Source of the DNA: Candidatus Hydrogenedentota bacterium
GTDB lineage: Bacteria > Hydrogenedentota > Hydrogenedentia > Hydrogenedentales > SLHB01
Length of the DNA: 64,000 nt
Assembly: GCA_020849535.1 (NCBI GenBank)
Contig: JADLGB010000216.1
Location: forward strand, 1-64,000
Reading direction: 5' to 3'
A program made the position numbers and the translations under genes. The notes beneath the pieces were generated by a model. That model had not been told where the DNA came from and made no database searches. It was given only the letters and a program-made list of their open reading frames with translations. Below, one piece after another: positions 54,199 through 63,733 of this stretch. Position 1 is the first letter of the stretch; every line of letters starts with the position of its first letter.

Positions 54199-55293
54199 CT
54201 AGCGGCGTCCGCGGTCAAGGGCCAGTTGGTTTCGCAGGCTGTTCAAGCTCAGCCGAACGCGTTCCGCCAACACCTCGCCAATGCCGTCCACTTCACATAG
54301 TTCTTCTTTCGGCGCACGCATGATCGCTTGTAGGGAGCCAAATCTCAGCACCAGGTTCTCGATGATCTGAGGGGTCAGGCGGTGCGTCTGCGTCAGTATC
54401 CTGTAGCCCCTTGGAGAAAGGTACGTATCGATACTCTTCAGGTTCGCGCCATACCCAAGAGCTTGGCTGATGTTCCCCAGATTCAAGAGTTCCTGCTGGG
54501 TTACCTCATCGATCTTCTGTTGAACCTGCTCGAAGTTCAGCCCCGCCTTTTCGCGGTAGTAATCCTTGGCCACAAGCTCGGCCTCCTCAATCGGGATGAC
54601 CAGCTCCTTCAATTGCATCGCGATGAGACGCCCTTCCGTGCCCAGTTCCAGGATGAAGGGTTCTATTTCCTTGGCGATCCGCACCACCATTTCGCACCGC
54701 TGAATCGCCTTGCACACGTCAAAGATCGTGACTACGTCCTCAAACTCGCGGGTGCTCAGGTCCGTCGTGGCTTGATCCAACACGCGGATATACTTCTCCA
54801 ACGTGTTGATCGCTTGCATGGCCTTGTTCAGCAGCGTGGGGATGCTGTCGAGTACGTGCTTCGCGTCGTGCACGTACAAGGTCACGCTCGAACGCCGTTC
54901 CGACACGGCGACCACGATGCAGCCGGCTTGGCGTGCGATACGCTCCGCCGCCCGGTGACGCGTGCCCGTTTCATCTGTCGCGATTGACGTGTCGGGCTTG
55001 AGGAAGCGGTTGGCGTACGCGATGCGGCTGGCATCCTCGTTGAGAATGATGGCGCCGTCCATTTTCGCGAGTTCATACAGCAGTTGCGGTGTGTACTCGG
55101 CGTTGATTTCGACCCCCGCTTCGGACAAGTCCGCCAGCCGTTTCGGTTCTCCGATGCATATCAGTGCGCCGTTTCCACTCTGCAGGATCGCCGAGATGGC
55201 TTCGCGCAGTTGGGTGCCTGGCGACACCAGCACCAAGGCTTCACGAAGCGCTGCCACCCCCGTCTTTTTCTTCTTCCGTGTCACTTCAGCCAC
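54199..55293 (-). CDS. disA: Diadenylate cyclase DisA
   Basis: 364 residues. Makes cyclic di-AMP and scans DNA. The DGA motif is AKMDGAIIL and the RHR motif ETGTRHRAAERIA. The central helical region and the C-terminal helix-hairpin-helix (EELCEVDGIGEVLAERVRLSL) are complete. It lies 44 bases after radA on the same strand; radA-disA pairing is conserved in Firmicutes and Actinobacteria. Confidence 0.96.
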   Translation of the reverse strand: MAEVTRKKKKTGVAALREALVLVSPGTQLREAISAILQSGNGALICIGEPKRLADLSEAGVEINAEYTPQLLYELAKMDGAIILNEDASRIAYANRFLKPDTSIATDETGTRHRAAERIARQAGCIVVAVSERRSSVTLYVHDAKHVLDSIPTLLNKAMQAINTLEKYIRVLDQATTDLSTREFEDVVTIFDVCKAIQRCEMVVRIAKEIEPFILELGTEGRLIAMQLKELVIPIEEAELVAKDYYREKAGLNFEQVQQKIDEVTQQELLNLGNISQALGYGANLKSIDTYLSPRGYRILTQTHRLTPQIIENLVLRFGSLQAIMRAPKEELCEVDGIGEVLAERVRLSLNSLRNQLALDRGRR

Positions 55294-55337
55294 TATCTAT
55301 TCGTCCTTGTTGAACTTCCGCCCCTCACGACGCCCAG

Positions 55338-56699
55338 TCACCGGTCTAATGCCAAATCGACGGCCGCTACAACCCCCGTGACGGGGAGCAACTCCACGGC
55401 CACATCGCGCACGTCGGCTGCGCAACTCTTGGGTAGGATACACTTTGTGAAACCAAACTTCGAGGCCTCCGAAACCCGGCCCCGTGCCATGTCCACCGCG
55501 CGAACCTCGCCCGCCAGACCGATTTCGCCGAAGACTGCGATGTTCGATGGAATCGGCGCTTCCAGGAGACTCGACACCAAGGCGACTGCCACGGCAAGGT
55601 CTATCGCGGGCTCCTCTAGACGAACACCGCCCGCCACATTGACATAGACCTCCTTGTCGGAAATGTGCACCCCTGCGCGCTTCTCGAGCACGGCCAGGAT
55701 AAGGGCCACCCGGTTGGGGTTCACCCCTGCGACCGTGCGGCGCGGCGAGGCAAGCGGCGCATCACCCACTAGCGCCTGGACCTCGACCAACAACGGCCGC
55801 GTTCCTTCCACGCTGGGGATCACCACCGACCCGCTGACACCCTTCGGCCGTTCGTTCAGAAACAGCGCGCTCGGGTTGGGCACCTCGCGCAGCCCCGCCT
55901 CGGACATCTCGAACACGCCTATCTCGTTGGTCGAACCAAAACGATTCTTCACCGATCGCAGGATGCGTAGTGCTTGCTTGCCCTCGCCCTCAAAGTACAG
56001 GACGGTGTCCACGAGATGTTCGAGCAAGCGCGGCCCCGCGATGGACCCGTCCTTGGTCACGTGGCCTACAAGGAACACCGGGACGTTCATCCCCTTGGCG
56101 ATGCGCAGAAACTCGCTCGCACAGTCCCTGACTTGGCTGATGCTGCCCGGCACGGCGGCCAAGTCCGGGGTGTATGTGGACTGAATCGAGTCCACGACCA
56201 CCATTGAGAAATCACCGTTCTTAATCTCCCGGCGGATCGCGTCCACGGAGGTTTCCGTCAGGATGAGGAGATTGTCGCTCAGAGTTCCCAGGCGCCCTGC
56301 CCGCATGCGTGTTTGGTCAAACGACTCTTCGCCCGAGACGTACAACACCGGACCGGAGCGCTCCGCCAGCGCGTGGGAGATTTGTAGCATCAGCGTGGAC
56401 TTGCCAATGCCGGGGTCGCCGCCGATCAGCGTGAGCGAACCTGGAACGATGCCTCCGCCCAACACGCGATCGCACTCCGCCATACCGGCAGTGATTCGCT
56501 GGGCCGGCGGTTGCGACCTGTCCGTGATCGGCACCGGTGCCGCCCCCTCCACGATGGGCGCCCGCACATGGGCACCAGACTCGATGACCTGTTCCTCCAC
56601 GATCGAGTTCCACTCGCCGCAGTCTTCACAGCGCCCTGCCCACCGCATGGTCACCGACCCGCAACTCTGGCAAACGAAATTGGTCTTGGTTTTGGCCAT
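55338..56699 (-). CDS. radA: DNA repair protein RadA
   Basis: 453 residues. C4 zinc finger FVCQSCGSVTMRWAGRCEDCGEW split as CxxC and CxxC, RecA-like Walker A GGDPGIGKSTLM, the RadA signature VKNRFGSTNEIGVFEM, and a C-terminal Lon-like domain (APIPSNIAVFGEIGLAGEVR). Acts in branch migration of recombination intermediates. Confidence 0.97.
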   Translation of the reverse strand: MAKTKTNFVCQSCGSVTMRWAGRCEDCGEWNSIVEEQVIESGAHVRAPIVEGAAPVPITDRSQPPAQRITAGMAECDRVLGGGIVPGSLTLIGGDPGIGKSTLMLQISHALAERSGPVLYVSGEESFDQTRMRAGRLGTLSDNLLILTETSVDAIRREIKNGDFSMVVVDSIQSTYTPDLAAVPGSISQVRDCASEFLRIAKGMNVPVFLVGHVTKDGSIAGPRLLEHLVDTVLYFEGEGKQALRILRSVKNRFGSTNEIGVFEMSEAGLREVPNPSALFLNERPKGVSGSVVIPSVEGTRPLLVEVQALVGDAPLASPRRTVAGVNPNRVALILAVLEKRAGVHISDKEVYVNVAGGVRLEEPAIDLAVAVALVSSLLEAPIPSNIAVFGEIGLAGEVRAVDMARGRVSEASKFGFTKCILPKSCAADVRDVAVELLPVTGVVAAVDLALDR

Positions 56700-56909
56700 G
56701 GAAACTCCCCGGAGGATGCATACGAGGCACGCGCCACTATAACAGATTGCTTTGGGCAGTTGAACATGCAGATGAAGAGGCTTCCACCCAACCTTCCCTG
56801 CATGGGGGTGCGGCGCCGCTCCTCCCGCTGGCCTGCCTATGCATGAATATGCTATGTAATGTCACCTCATGTGCGTCACAGAGGCCAATACTTAGGAACT
56901 CGAAGTGCC

Positions 56910-58160
56910 ATGGAACAGCTTTCTTTCCTGACCGAAGAGCAAGTCCGGACCGTCGCCGCGCGTTTCGGCACGCCCGCGTATGTCTATAGCCAAAGCGTGC
57001 TGGAGGCCCAGGCCCGCGCCGTTCTTTCCTTTCCCAATGCCTATGGGCTGACGGTGCGCTTCGCAATGAAGGCCCTGCCCAGTGCCGCCGTCATCCGAAT
57101 TTTTTCCGAAGCGGGGCTCCAGGTCGACGCCAGCAGCGGGTTCGAGGCCGAACGTGCCATTAAGGCCGGCGTCCCCGCCTCGCACATCCAAATCACCGCG
57201 CAGCAGTTGCCGTCCAACCTCAAGGAACTGGTGGAACAGGGCGTCCTCTTCAATGCCTGCTCGCTGCATCAGCTTGATACCTACGGCAGGTTGTTCCCCG
57301 GCACGGAACTCGCCATCCGCGTGAACCCCGGTCTTGGGTCCGGCCACAGCAACCGGACAAACGTGGGGGGGCCATCTGCGGGGTTCGGGATTTGGCACGA
57401 ACATCTCGACGAAGTGGAAACCACCCGCAGGAAACACAAACTTCGTCTGACGCGCATGCACACCCACATTGGTTCCGGCAGCGACCCCGAAACCTGGAAC
57501 CGCTGCGCCCGCATGTCGCTCGGCATCGCCGCGCGCCTGCCCGACGTGACTACGTTGAGCCTCGGTGGCGGCTTCAAGGTCGGGCGCATGAAGGGCGAGA
57601 ATGACGCGGATTTGCGGGCAATCGGCCAGGTGATCATGCGCGACTTCGATGAATTTCACGCGACCCAAGGGCGCAAACTGCATCTGGAAATCGAACCGGG
57701 GACCTATCTGGTTGCCAACGCGGGTGTCATCGTCTGCGGCATCATCGACATCGTGGACACGGGGGAAAAGGGCTACACCTTTTTGAAGGTTGACAGCGGC
57801 ATGACCGAGGTTGTTCGCCCCAGCATGTACGGCGCGCAACACCCTCTCGTCGTGGTGCCCGCGTGGGAGGAGCCGCGCGGCCAACGGGAGTATCTGGTGG
57901 TTGGACACTGTTGCGAGAGCGGCGATGTGCTGACCCCCGCTCCCGGTAATCCGGAAGGGCTCGCCCCCCGCACCCTCACTGAGGCGCGCATCGGCGATTT
58001 CCTGGTCGTTGGTGGCGCAGGCGCCTACTGCGCCGCCATGTCTTCGAAGAACTACAACAGCTTTCCCGAAGCGCCCGAAATCCTCCTCACGAACACCGGC
58101 GAACTGAAGCTCATCCGCCAGCGGCAAACGCTCGAGCAGATCATCCAGAATGAGGTATGA
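56910..58160 (+). CDS. lysA: Diaminopimelate decarboxylase-like PLP enzyme
   Basis: 416 residues. Fold type III PLP decarboxylase: PLP Lys in TVRFAMKALPSAAVI, LQVDASSGFEAERAI, the GSGSD-like HTHIGSGSDPETW, EPGTYLVANAGVIV and a C-terminal CCESGDVL. The last step of lysine synthesis is likely, though related arginine/carboxynorspermidine decarboxylases cannot be excluded. The ATG giving MEQLSFLTEEQ is used. Confidence 0.85.
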   Translation: MEQLSFLTEEQVRTVAARFGTPAYVYSQSVLEAQARAVLSFPNAYGLTVRFAMKALPSAAVIRIFSEAGLQVDASSGFEAERAIKAGVPASHIQITAQQLPSNLKELVEQGVLFNACSLHQLDTYGRLFPGTELAIRVNPGLGSGHSNRTNVGGPSAGFGIWHEHLDEVETTRRKHKLRLTRMHTHIGSGSDPETWNRCARMSLGIAARLPDVTTLSLGGGFKVGRMKGENDADLRAIGQVIMRDFDEFHATQGRKLHLEIEPGTYLVANAGVIVCGIIDIVDTGEKGYTFLKVDSGMTEVVRPSMYGAQHPLVVVPAWEEPRGQREYLVVGHCCESGDVLTPAPGNPEGLAPRTLTEARIGDFLVVGGAGAYCAAMSSKNYNSFPEAPEILLTNTGELKLIRQRQTLEQIIQNEV

Positions 58161-58194
58161 GCGGGGGAGGGGAGGCCCGCCTCTTGATGAAGTG

Positions 58195-58258
58195 ACAGGC
58201 GGAGTGCCTGTCCCGCAGGTCGGATCGGTCGGATCAGTCCGATCCGTCCGATAGGTCC
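58195..58258. repeat. Palindrome plus GGATCGGTC-type repeats
   Basis: GACAGGC-ggagt-GCCTGTC (58195-58213) is followed by an imperfect palindrome of TCGGATCGG/CCGATCCG units (58220-58253). It lies between the convergent lysA and permease genes and could end transcription from either side. Confidence 0.65.
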
Positions 58259-60301
58259 TTACTTCATGTTAGCGGATGTCGCCTTCCGCTGAGACGTCTC
58301 TACCAGAAGCACGCCCGACGCGAACACTATTGCCGCCCCCGCGAGCACCCACCACGGAAACCCTTGCTCCTGTTTCAGGGCCGCATCAAGGAACGATTGC
58401 AATTCCTCTGGCATGCGCGCTTCCACCTGTTTGTTCTGCAGAAGCACGGCCGTCGAGTTGATTGCGAAATGCGCCAGCATACCGGGGTAGATGGACCCCG
58501 TGCGCCACACGATATATGTCAGCACCACGCCGCTCATACCCGTCAGGAACATGCGATGAATACTGATATGCGCGATTCCAAATGCCAACCCCACGCCGAA
58601 CAAGAGCGCCCACCATGGAAGATACTTGCGCAGGCCGGAGAGCACCGCGCCGCGAAACAGGATCTCCTCGCAGATAGCGGGGGATAGTGCCAGGACTAGC
58701 AGAAGCACCCACACCGGCTGATCTCCGAGGCCGGTCAGGCGCTCCATTTCCTTGGCAAGCTCTTCGGGGAATGGCAGAATCCGCTGCTGCCACACGCTGA
58801 GTTGGAGACTCATCACCGCCCATCCGGCGGCAATAACGAGACCGCCGAGGAATCCGCTTCCGGAAGGGAGACGGAGGCTCAACGCGTTTCGCAGGTTCAC
58901 TCGCAAGTACCAGAGCACGAAGAGCGTGGGGAGCAGGAAGATCCCGTATTGCGTGATCACGATTCCCCACAGTGCGTACTTGCCCTGCACGTACGTGCCC
59001 GCATAGAAGAGCAGCAGCAGGCACAACGTGAAGATGAAGAGGGCCGTGCCTGGTGTCGGCACGTCTCGCTTCACGAATTGCGACCGGCGCAGGGTCAGGG
59101 ACAAACCATGATCGTGAGATAGCACCACGTCTTCGCGCCGGAAGATGCGCGCTGCCATATACAGAGCCAAGGACGCATAGACGGTCGTACTCAGCAGCAC
59201 CATGACAATCGGTTGGGCCGATACCTTCTGCGTCACGAGGTCCTTGAAGAGCAGAGCGAAATTGGCGATCGGAACCAACTGCATGGTGACGCTGAGATGG
59301 AATCCCGGTATTGCGGCGAGGGCCGCGGGAAAAAGCAGGATCAGCAGGAAAGGCGTCAACAGGCTTTGGGCCTCCTGAAAACTCTTGGCGTACACCGCGA
59401 TGGACATCATGATCGCGGAGATGAAAAAGGCCAATGGGATGAGCGCCAGAACGATCACCAACACGCTGTATGCGGGAATGTGGATCTCGGACACGCTTGC
59501 GCTGTCTTGCATCTGCGACAATTGAAACGCGAACGTCCCCACCATGCTGGCCAGATTCGTCAGTCCGGTCAGCATCGCCAGCACGAAGACCGCCAGGAAC
59601 TTGCCTCCGAGAATATCGAAACTCGAGATCGGCGTGGACAACAGCGTCTCGAATGTCCCGCGTTCCTTCTCCCCCGCCGTGAGGTTGATGGCGGGGTAGA
59701 ACGCGCCCACCCCCAGCATCACGATCATGATGAGCGGCATGAGCATGCCCAGAACCGTGCCCGTATACTTGGCCCCACTCGCGACGTTCCGGCGCTCCAC
59801 GTCGTAGGGATTCACGAAGTCGCCCGGAATGCCGATAATCTCGAGTCTGGACTTCAGCATTTCCTTCTCGCGCGCGTCCAGCGCCTCCATAATGCGCTTG
59901 ACCGCCTCTTGGGATGACGTGTCGGTCGCGTCGTAGCGAATGAGGATATTCGCCGTCTTGCCGAGTTCCAGCGTTTGCGCGGGATCGGATTCGAGGGAGA
60001 CGATTGCCTGGAGGCGTCCTTCAGCCAAGTCCAGCTCGGGATCGTCCGATATGGCAACGCCCATCTTGGGGGTTTTCAGCAGCCACCCTTCCAGGATATC
60101 CTTGTGCGCGCCCGCGACCGCGACCAATGATCGCGCGTCGGCCACCTTGTTCTGTTGCATCAAGGCTAGTTGCGCACCGACGATGAAAAGAGCGGGATAC
60201 AGAATCAACGGCAGCCCGAGCATCGCGATCAGCGTGCGCTTGTCGCGCAGCATGTCGAGTATCTCTTTGCGGAAAATAATGATGACGATTCGAAGGTTCA
60301 T
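58259..60301 (-). CDS. ABC-2 permease fused to a CPBP intramembrane protease
   Basis: 680 residues. Residues 1-400 are an ABC-2 NatB-type permease: N-terminal IFRKEILDMLRDKRTLIAML, large extracytoplasmic loop, then helices including GEKERGTFETLLSTPIS. Residues about 430-670 add more helices with the CPBP (Abi/CAAX-like) motifs AICEEILFRGAVLSGL, FGIAHISIHR and HFAINSTAVLL, which supply the EE, R and two His catalytic residues. The ATPase partner overlaps it by 4 bases upstream. Substrate unknown; sodium or peptide export is suggested by NatAB similarity. Confidence 0.92.
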   Translation of the reverse strand: MNLRIVIIIFRKEILDMLRDKRTLIAMLGLPLILYPALFIVGAQLALMQQNKVADARSLVAVAGAHKDILEGWLLKTPKMGVAISDDPELDLAEGRLQAIVSLESDPAQTLELGKTANILIRYDATDTSSQEAVKRIMEALDAREKEMLKSRLEIIGIPGDFVNPYDVERRNVASGAKYTGTVLGMLMPLIMIVMLGVGAFYPAINLTAGEKERGTFETLLSTPISSFDILGGKFLAVFVLAMLTGLTNLASMVGTFAFQLSQMQDSASVSEIHIPAYSVLVIVLALIPLAFFISAIMMSIAVYAKSFQEAQSLLTPFLLILLFPAALAAIPGFHLSVTMQLVPIANFALLFKDLVTQKVSAQPIVMVLLSTTVYASLALYMAARIFRREDVVLSHDHGLSLTLRRSQFVKRDVPTPGTALFIFTLCLLLLFYAGTYVQGKYALWGIVITQYGIFLLPTLFVLWYLRVNLRNALSLRLPSGSGFLGGLVIAAGWAVMSLQLSVWQQRILPFPEELAKEMERLTGLGDQPVWVLLLVLALSPAICEEILFRGAVLSGLRKYLPWWALLFGVGLAFGIAHISIHRMFLTGMSGVVLTYIVWRTGSIYPGMLAHFAINSTAVLLQNKQVEARMPEELQSFLDAALKQEQGFPWWVLAGAAIVFASGVLLVETSQRKATSANMK

Positions 60302-61098
60302 GTGCGGGCCGCCGCATGCCTGGCCACGTACGCCAAGAACACATCGTGGAGGTTGTCCGTGCCGGTGTCCGCGTAAAGCCCCTGCTTGGTGTCCATCGCC
60401 ATGATCTCGCCGGAGTAGATCAGGCCGACCCGGTCGCAGAGCATCTCCGCCTCCGTCATGTAGTGGGTCGAGAAGATGATGCTGTGCTGGCGGCGCTTGG
60501 CGTCGAGGATGAAGTCACGAATCGCCGCGCTGGTCATAATGTCCAGCCCCAGCGTGGGCTCATCCAAGATGAGCACCGGCGGATCGTGCAGCAGCACGCG
60601 CGCAATCGATACCTTCTGCACCTGCCCAGTGGACAGCGTGTCGCAGCGGCGTTCCATGAAGGGCTTCATATCCAGCGTGGTGGCCAGTTCCTCCGTGCGC
60701 TGCACGATGGCGTCATCGGTCATGCCGTAGAGGCGACCAAAGTAGAGGAGCAGTTCCCGCGCCTTCAGGCGCCCGTACAGCTTGGTGTTGCCGGACAGGA
60801 ATCCCACGTGCTGCCGCACCCGTTGCGGCCAGACGTCGGTGCGGTCTTCCGCGATCCAGCAGTGCCCCGATGTCGGCCGGATGATCGTGGCCAGCATGCG
60901 CAGCAAGGTCGTCTTGCCTGCTCCGTTCGGTCCCAGTAACCCAAAGATCTCCCCTGGATACACCGAAAAGGTCGCACTCTTCACCGCGACCACGGGCACT
61001 CCGCGCGGCCCCGCGAACTCCTTGCGGAGATCCTGGGCCCGAATCATCGACTTGTTCGCGGTCTCCGCGGCCGCATCACTATGTTTCGTCTGTTCCAC
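60298..61098 (-). CDS. ABC transporter ATPase, NatA-like
   Basis: 266 residues. Walker A LLGPNGAGKTTLLRML, signature LSTGQVQKVSIARVLL, Walker B PVLILDEPTLGLDI and the H-loop FSTHYMTEAE. The domain order and overlap with the permease gene show a two-gene exporter. ATG is used at 61098. Confidence 0.95.
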   Translation of the reverse strand: MEQTKHSDAAAETANKSMIRAQDLRKEFAGPRGVPVVAVKSATFSVYPGEIFGLLGPNGAGKTTLLRMLATIIRPTSGHCWIAEDRTDVWPQRVRQHVGFLSGNTKLYGRLKARELLLYFGRLYGMTDDAIVQRTEELATTLDMKPFMERRCDTLSTGQVQKVSIARVLLHDPPVLILDEPTLGLDIMTSAAIRDFILDAKRRQHSIIFSTHYMTEAEMLCDRVGLIYSGEIMAMDTKQGLYADTGTDNLHDVFLAYVARHAAART

Positions 61099-61490
61099 CG
61101 GCTCGCTTTCGTATTACTCGCGGCACACTTCGTGTCGCGCAAAGAGCGTGTCACCTGGCCGAGGGTCCTGTCAAGCGCCCGCGCTGGAGAGGTGGCATGG
61201 GCATCCTTGCCCATGGTCTTCTCCATGGCTTTCCCCTCAAACAGGTGAGGGTATGGAAATCACGGGAGTGTTGAATAGTACGAGAAGCGTGGCTCTCTCC
61301 CCGCGTGAAGGGAGGGTCGTCACAACCGGTGTCATCAATGGTCCGCACTCAGCGCTCCCCCTTGCCGCAAATGCGCCCTTGTATCGGGAGCGCGGCATTT
61401 GTACAGTGGATTCCTGTCCGCTGCGGCAAGTGCTGCCTGATGCGGAACCGGCTCGGCGTCCAGGCTGCGCCACAACATGAGGAAACATTC
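61099..61490. other. Intergenic region with a dispersed repeat
   Basis: About 390 bases between the divergent ABC ATPase and the next gene. It contains repeat copy 2 at 61188-61222. Short open frames have no support. The ribosome site GAGGAAA for the next gene is at the end. Confidence 0.6.
61188..61222. repeat. Dispersed 35-base palindromic repeat, copy 2
   Basis: Same as 13670-13704 with a single C-to-T change in the loop, in the same orientation. The palindromic core is CATGGGCA-tcct-TGCCCATG. Confidence 0.85.
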
Positions 61491-61787
61491 ATGCCTTGCT
61501 TACTGGTCATCATCGGACTGATCATCCCGCGGGTTACCCTGTTTTTCATGTGGCTCGTCGGATACACGTCGACCGCGTTTCAATCGTACCTCTGGCCCCT
61601 CTTGGGCTTCTTTTTCATGCCCTACACGACCTGCGCCTACGCCATCGGCATGAACGCGAACGGCGGCTTCCACGGCTGGAGTCTCATACTCCTGATTCTG
61701 GGCGTGCTGTTCGACTTCGGCAACCACGGAGGCGGCGGCAGGGCGTGGCGTCACCGTGATGTCCGCGTAAACTACTCCATCAAGTGA
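61491..61787 (+). CDS. Small membrane protein of unknown function
   Basis: 98 residues with three hydrophobic segments (LLVIIGLIIPRVTLFFMWL; YLWPLLGFFFMPYTTCAYAIG; LILLILGVLFDFG) and a Gly/Arg-rich C-terminus GNHGGGGRAWRHRD. The pattern matches small DUF-type proteins often found beside unrelated genes. ATG follows GAGGAAA. The SDR gene begins 25 bases later. Confidence 0.82.
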   Translation: MPCLLVIIGLIIPRVTLFFMWLVGYTSTAFQSYLWPLLGFFFMPYTTCAYAIGMNANGGFHGWSLILLILGVLFDFGNHGGGGRAWRHRDVRVNYSIK

Positions 61788-61812
61788 AGCCAATCTCTTG
61801 GAAAGGACTGTC

Positions 61813-62604
61813 ATGAGCACTAAAGGCGTCGCCCTGATCACCGGGGCCAGCCGTGGTATCGGGCGGGGCATCACGCTGACCCTGGCCACGCACGGATACG
61901 ACATCGCCGGGTGCGCCACCAAAGCGGATCCAAACGACACGAACTCTGGACTCTACGAGGTGAAGCCGAAAGTAGAGGCGATGGGCCGGCGCTTCCTGCC
62001 TGTCTGCGGGAACATCGCGAGCCAGGAGGACCACGTGCGCATGCTCGATGAAACACTCGCGGCGTTCGGACGCGTCGACCTCCTAGTCAACAACGCGGGC
62101 GTGGCGTGCCTGAAACGCCTCGACATCCTCGAAACCACCGCCGAGAGTTTCGACCGGCTCATCAGCATCAATGTGCGCGGTCCTTTCTTCTTCACACAAC
62201 TCGTGGCGAATCAGATGATCCGCCAGGTTCAGTCGGGCACTCCTAATCCGCCGCGCATCGTCTTCATCACCAGCATTTCATCCGACACTGCCAGTCCCAG
62301 CCGCGCCGAGTACTGCGTGAGCAAGGCGGGCCTCAGCATGACTGCCCAGTGCTTCGCGGTCCGTCTCGCCGAGTACGGCATCAACGTCTTCGATATCCGC
62401 CCAGGCATCATCGCCACCGATATGACCTCCGTCGTCAAGGAGAAGTACGATACCCTGATTGGTCAGGGCCTACTCCTGCAGAAGCGCTGGGGGACTCCCG
62501 AAGACATCGGCAAGGCCGTACTTTCACTGGCGCAAGGGCATTTCGACTACGCCACTGGCGCGGTCATCGAGGTCGGCGGCGGGTTCGGGATCAAGCGTCT
62601 TTGA
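61813..62604 (+). CDS. Short-chain dehydrogenase/reductase
   Basis: 263 residues. Classical SDR: cofactor site ALITGASRGIGRGI, NNAGVA, catalytic Ser in FITSISSDTA and YxxxK as YCVSKAG. The C-terminal VIEVGGGFGIKRL is usual for FabG-like enzymes. The 3-ketoacyl-ACP reductase name is only a family default; substrate unknown. The exported isomerase gene follows after 95 bases. Confidence 0.93.
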   Translation: MSTKGVALITGASRGIGRGITLTLATHGYDIAGCATKADPNDTNSGLYEVKPKVEAMGRRFLPVCGNIASQEDHVRMLDETLAAFGRVDLLVNNAGVACLKRLDILETTAESFDRLISINVRGPFFFTQLVANQMIRQVQSGTPNPPRIVFITSISSDTASPSRAEYCVSKAGLSMTAQCFAVRLAEYGINVFDIRPGIIATDMTSVVKEKYDTLIGQGLLLQKRWGTPEDIGKAVLSLAQGHFDYATGAVIEVGGGFGIKRL

Positions 62605-62699
62605 GCGCCGCATTGCCTCGGCATCCCACAACGCGCTACCATCAGTATCAACTGTTTACACCTGCTCGGCCACGCGCCGCTCAGAAAGGGGAGGAAGCA

Positions 62700-63611
62700 A
62701 TGAACGTGAAGCAACTCTTTTCGTGGATTACCGGTGCTGCGTTAGCCTTGGCGACTGTGCCCGCCGCGCTTGCCCAGGATGACGCGACCGCCGCGACCAT
62801 TACGCCGAAGGGTACCCCGGCAGCGGAGGCCCTCGGTTGGCACGTAGGCTGTCAAGCTTACACCTTCAACCGATTCTCGTTTTACGAGGCCATCGACAAG
62901 GTGAAGGCCCTTGGCCTTCAGTATATCGAGGCGTATCCGGGGCAGACCCTCAGCAAGGATACGCCGGACGTGAAGTTCGACCACAACATGTCGCCGGACC
63001 TGTACCCAGAAGTCCAGGCCCGTCTCCAGGCCGCCGGGGTCAAACTGATGAATTACGGCGTCGTCGGCCTTGGCGCGGATGAGGCCGAGAACCGTAAGGT
63101 ATTCGAGTTCGCCAAGAAAATGGGTATCGAGACCATCGTTTCCGAGCCGGAGGCCGCCACCCTGCCGGCGATCGACAAGCTCGCCCAGGAATACGGCATC
63201 AACGTCGCCCTGCACAACCACCCCGCGCCTTCCAAGTACTGGGACCCCAAGACGGTTCTCAATGCCTGCAACGGCCTGAGCAACCGCATCGGCTCTTGCG
63301 CCGATACCGGCCACTGGATGCGTTCAGGCGTCGACCCGCTTGAAGCAGTCAAGATGCTGGAAGGCCGCATTATCTCGTTCCATCTGAAGGACTTGGGTCA
63401 GTTTGGCGTCAAGGAAGCCCACGACGTCCCCTGGGGCACAGGCTTGGCCAATATCCGCGCCATCCTGACCGAACTCCAGCGCCAGGGATTCAAGGGCGTG
63501 TTCTCCGCGGAGTACGAACACAACTGGGATAACTCGGTCCCTGATTTGGCATTATGCGTCGCCAACCTGGACGCCATCGCTGCGAACCTGACCGAACTCC
63601 AGGGCAAGTAA
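62700..63611 (+). CDS. Exported sugar phosphate isomerase/epimerase-like TIM-barrel protein
   Basis: 303 residues. Sec signal KQLFSWITGAALALATVPAALA, then an AP endonuclease 2-type barrel: YTFNRFSFYEAIDKVKALGL, ETIVSEPEAATLPAIDKL, NVALHNHPAPSKYWD, SCADTGHWMRSGVDPLEAV, ISFHLKDLGQFG, VFSAEYEHNW. The His, Asp and Glu residues at strand ends are the expected metal ligands. Common in exported sugar metabolism of Planctomycetota-like bacteria. Confidence 0.9.
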   Translation: MNVKQLFSWITGAALALATVPAALAQDDATAATITPKGTPAAEALGWHVGCQAYTFNRFSFYEAIDKVKALGLQYIEAYPGQTLSKDTPDVKFDHNMSPDLYPEVQARLQAAGVKLMNYGVVGLGADEAENRKVFEFAKKMGIETIVSEPEAATLPAIDKLAQEYGINVALHNHPAPSKYWDPKTVLNACNGLSNRIGSCADTGHWMRSGVDPLEAVKMLEGRIISFHLKDLGQFGVKEAHDVPWGTGLANIRAILTELQRQGFKGVFSAEYEHNWDNSVPDLALCVANLDAIAANLTELQGK

Positions 63612-63646
63612 GGAATTCCAAAGGGCGAATCGAACACACTTTTGCG

Positions 63647-63690
63647 CGAGGGGCATGGGCCGGCATAGGTCCATGCCCCTCGCTTTCTTT
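63647..63690 (+). terminator. Terminator after the TIM-barrel gene
   Basis: An 11-bp perfect stem GAGGGGCATGG (63648-63658) and CCATGCCCCTC (63671-63681), then CTTTCTTT. It lies 37 bases after the stop. Confidence 0.8.
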
Positions 63691-63704
63691 CGTGGTCCAT
63701 GACC

Positions 63705-63733
63705 TTGACAAGTCCTCCAATATATGCTATCAT
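63705..63733 (+). promoter_or_regulatory. Sigma-70 promoter of the SPFH gene
   Basis: TTGACA (63705-63710), 17-base spacer, TATCAT (63728-63733). The -10 overlaps the palindrome at 63724-63744. Confidence 0.8.

Noticed and set aside
56892..58127. 411-codon open frame on the minus strand
   Set aside because: Antisense shadow of the lysA-type gene with low-complexity His/Gly/Asp-rich translation.
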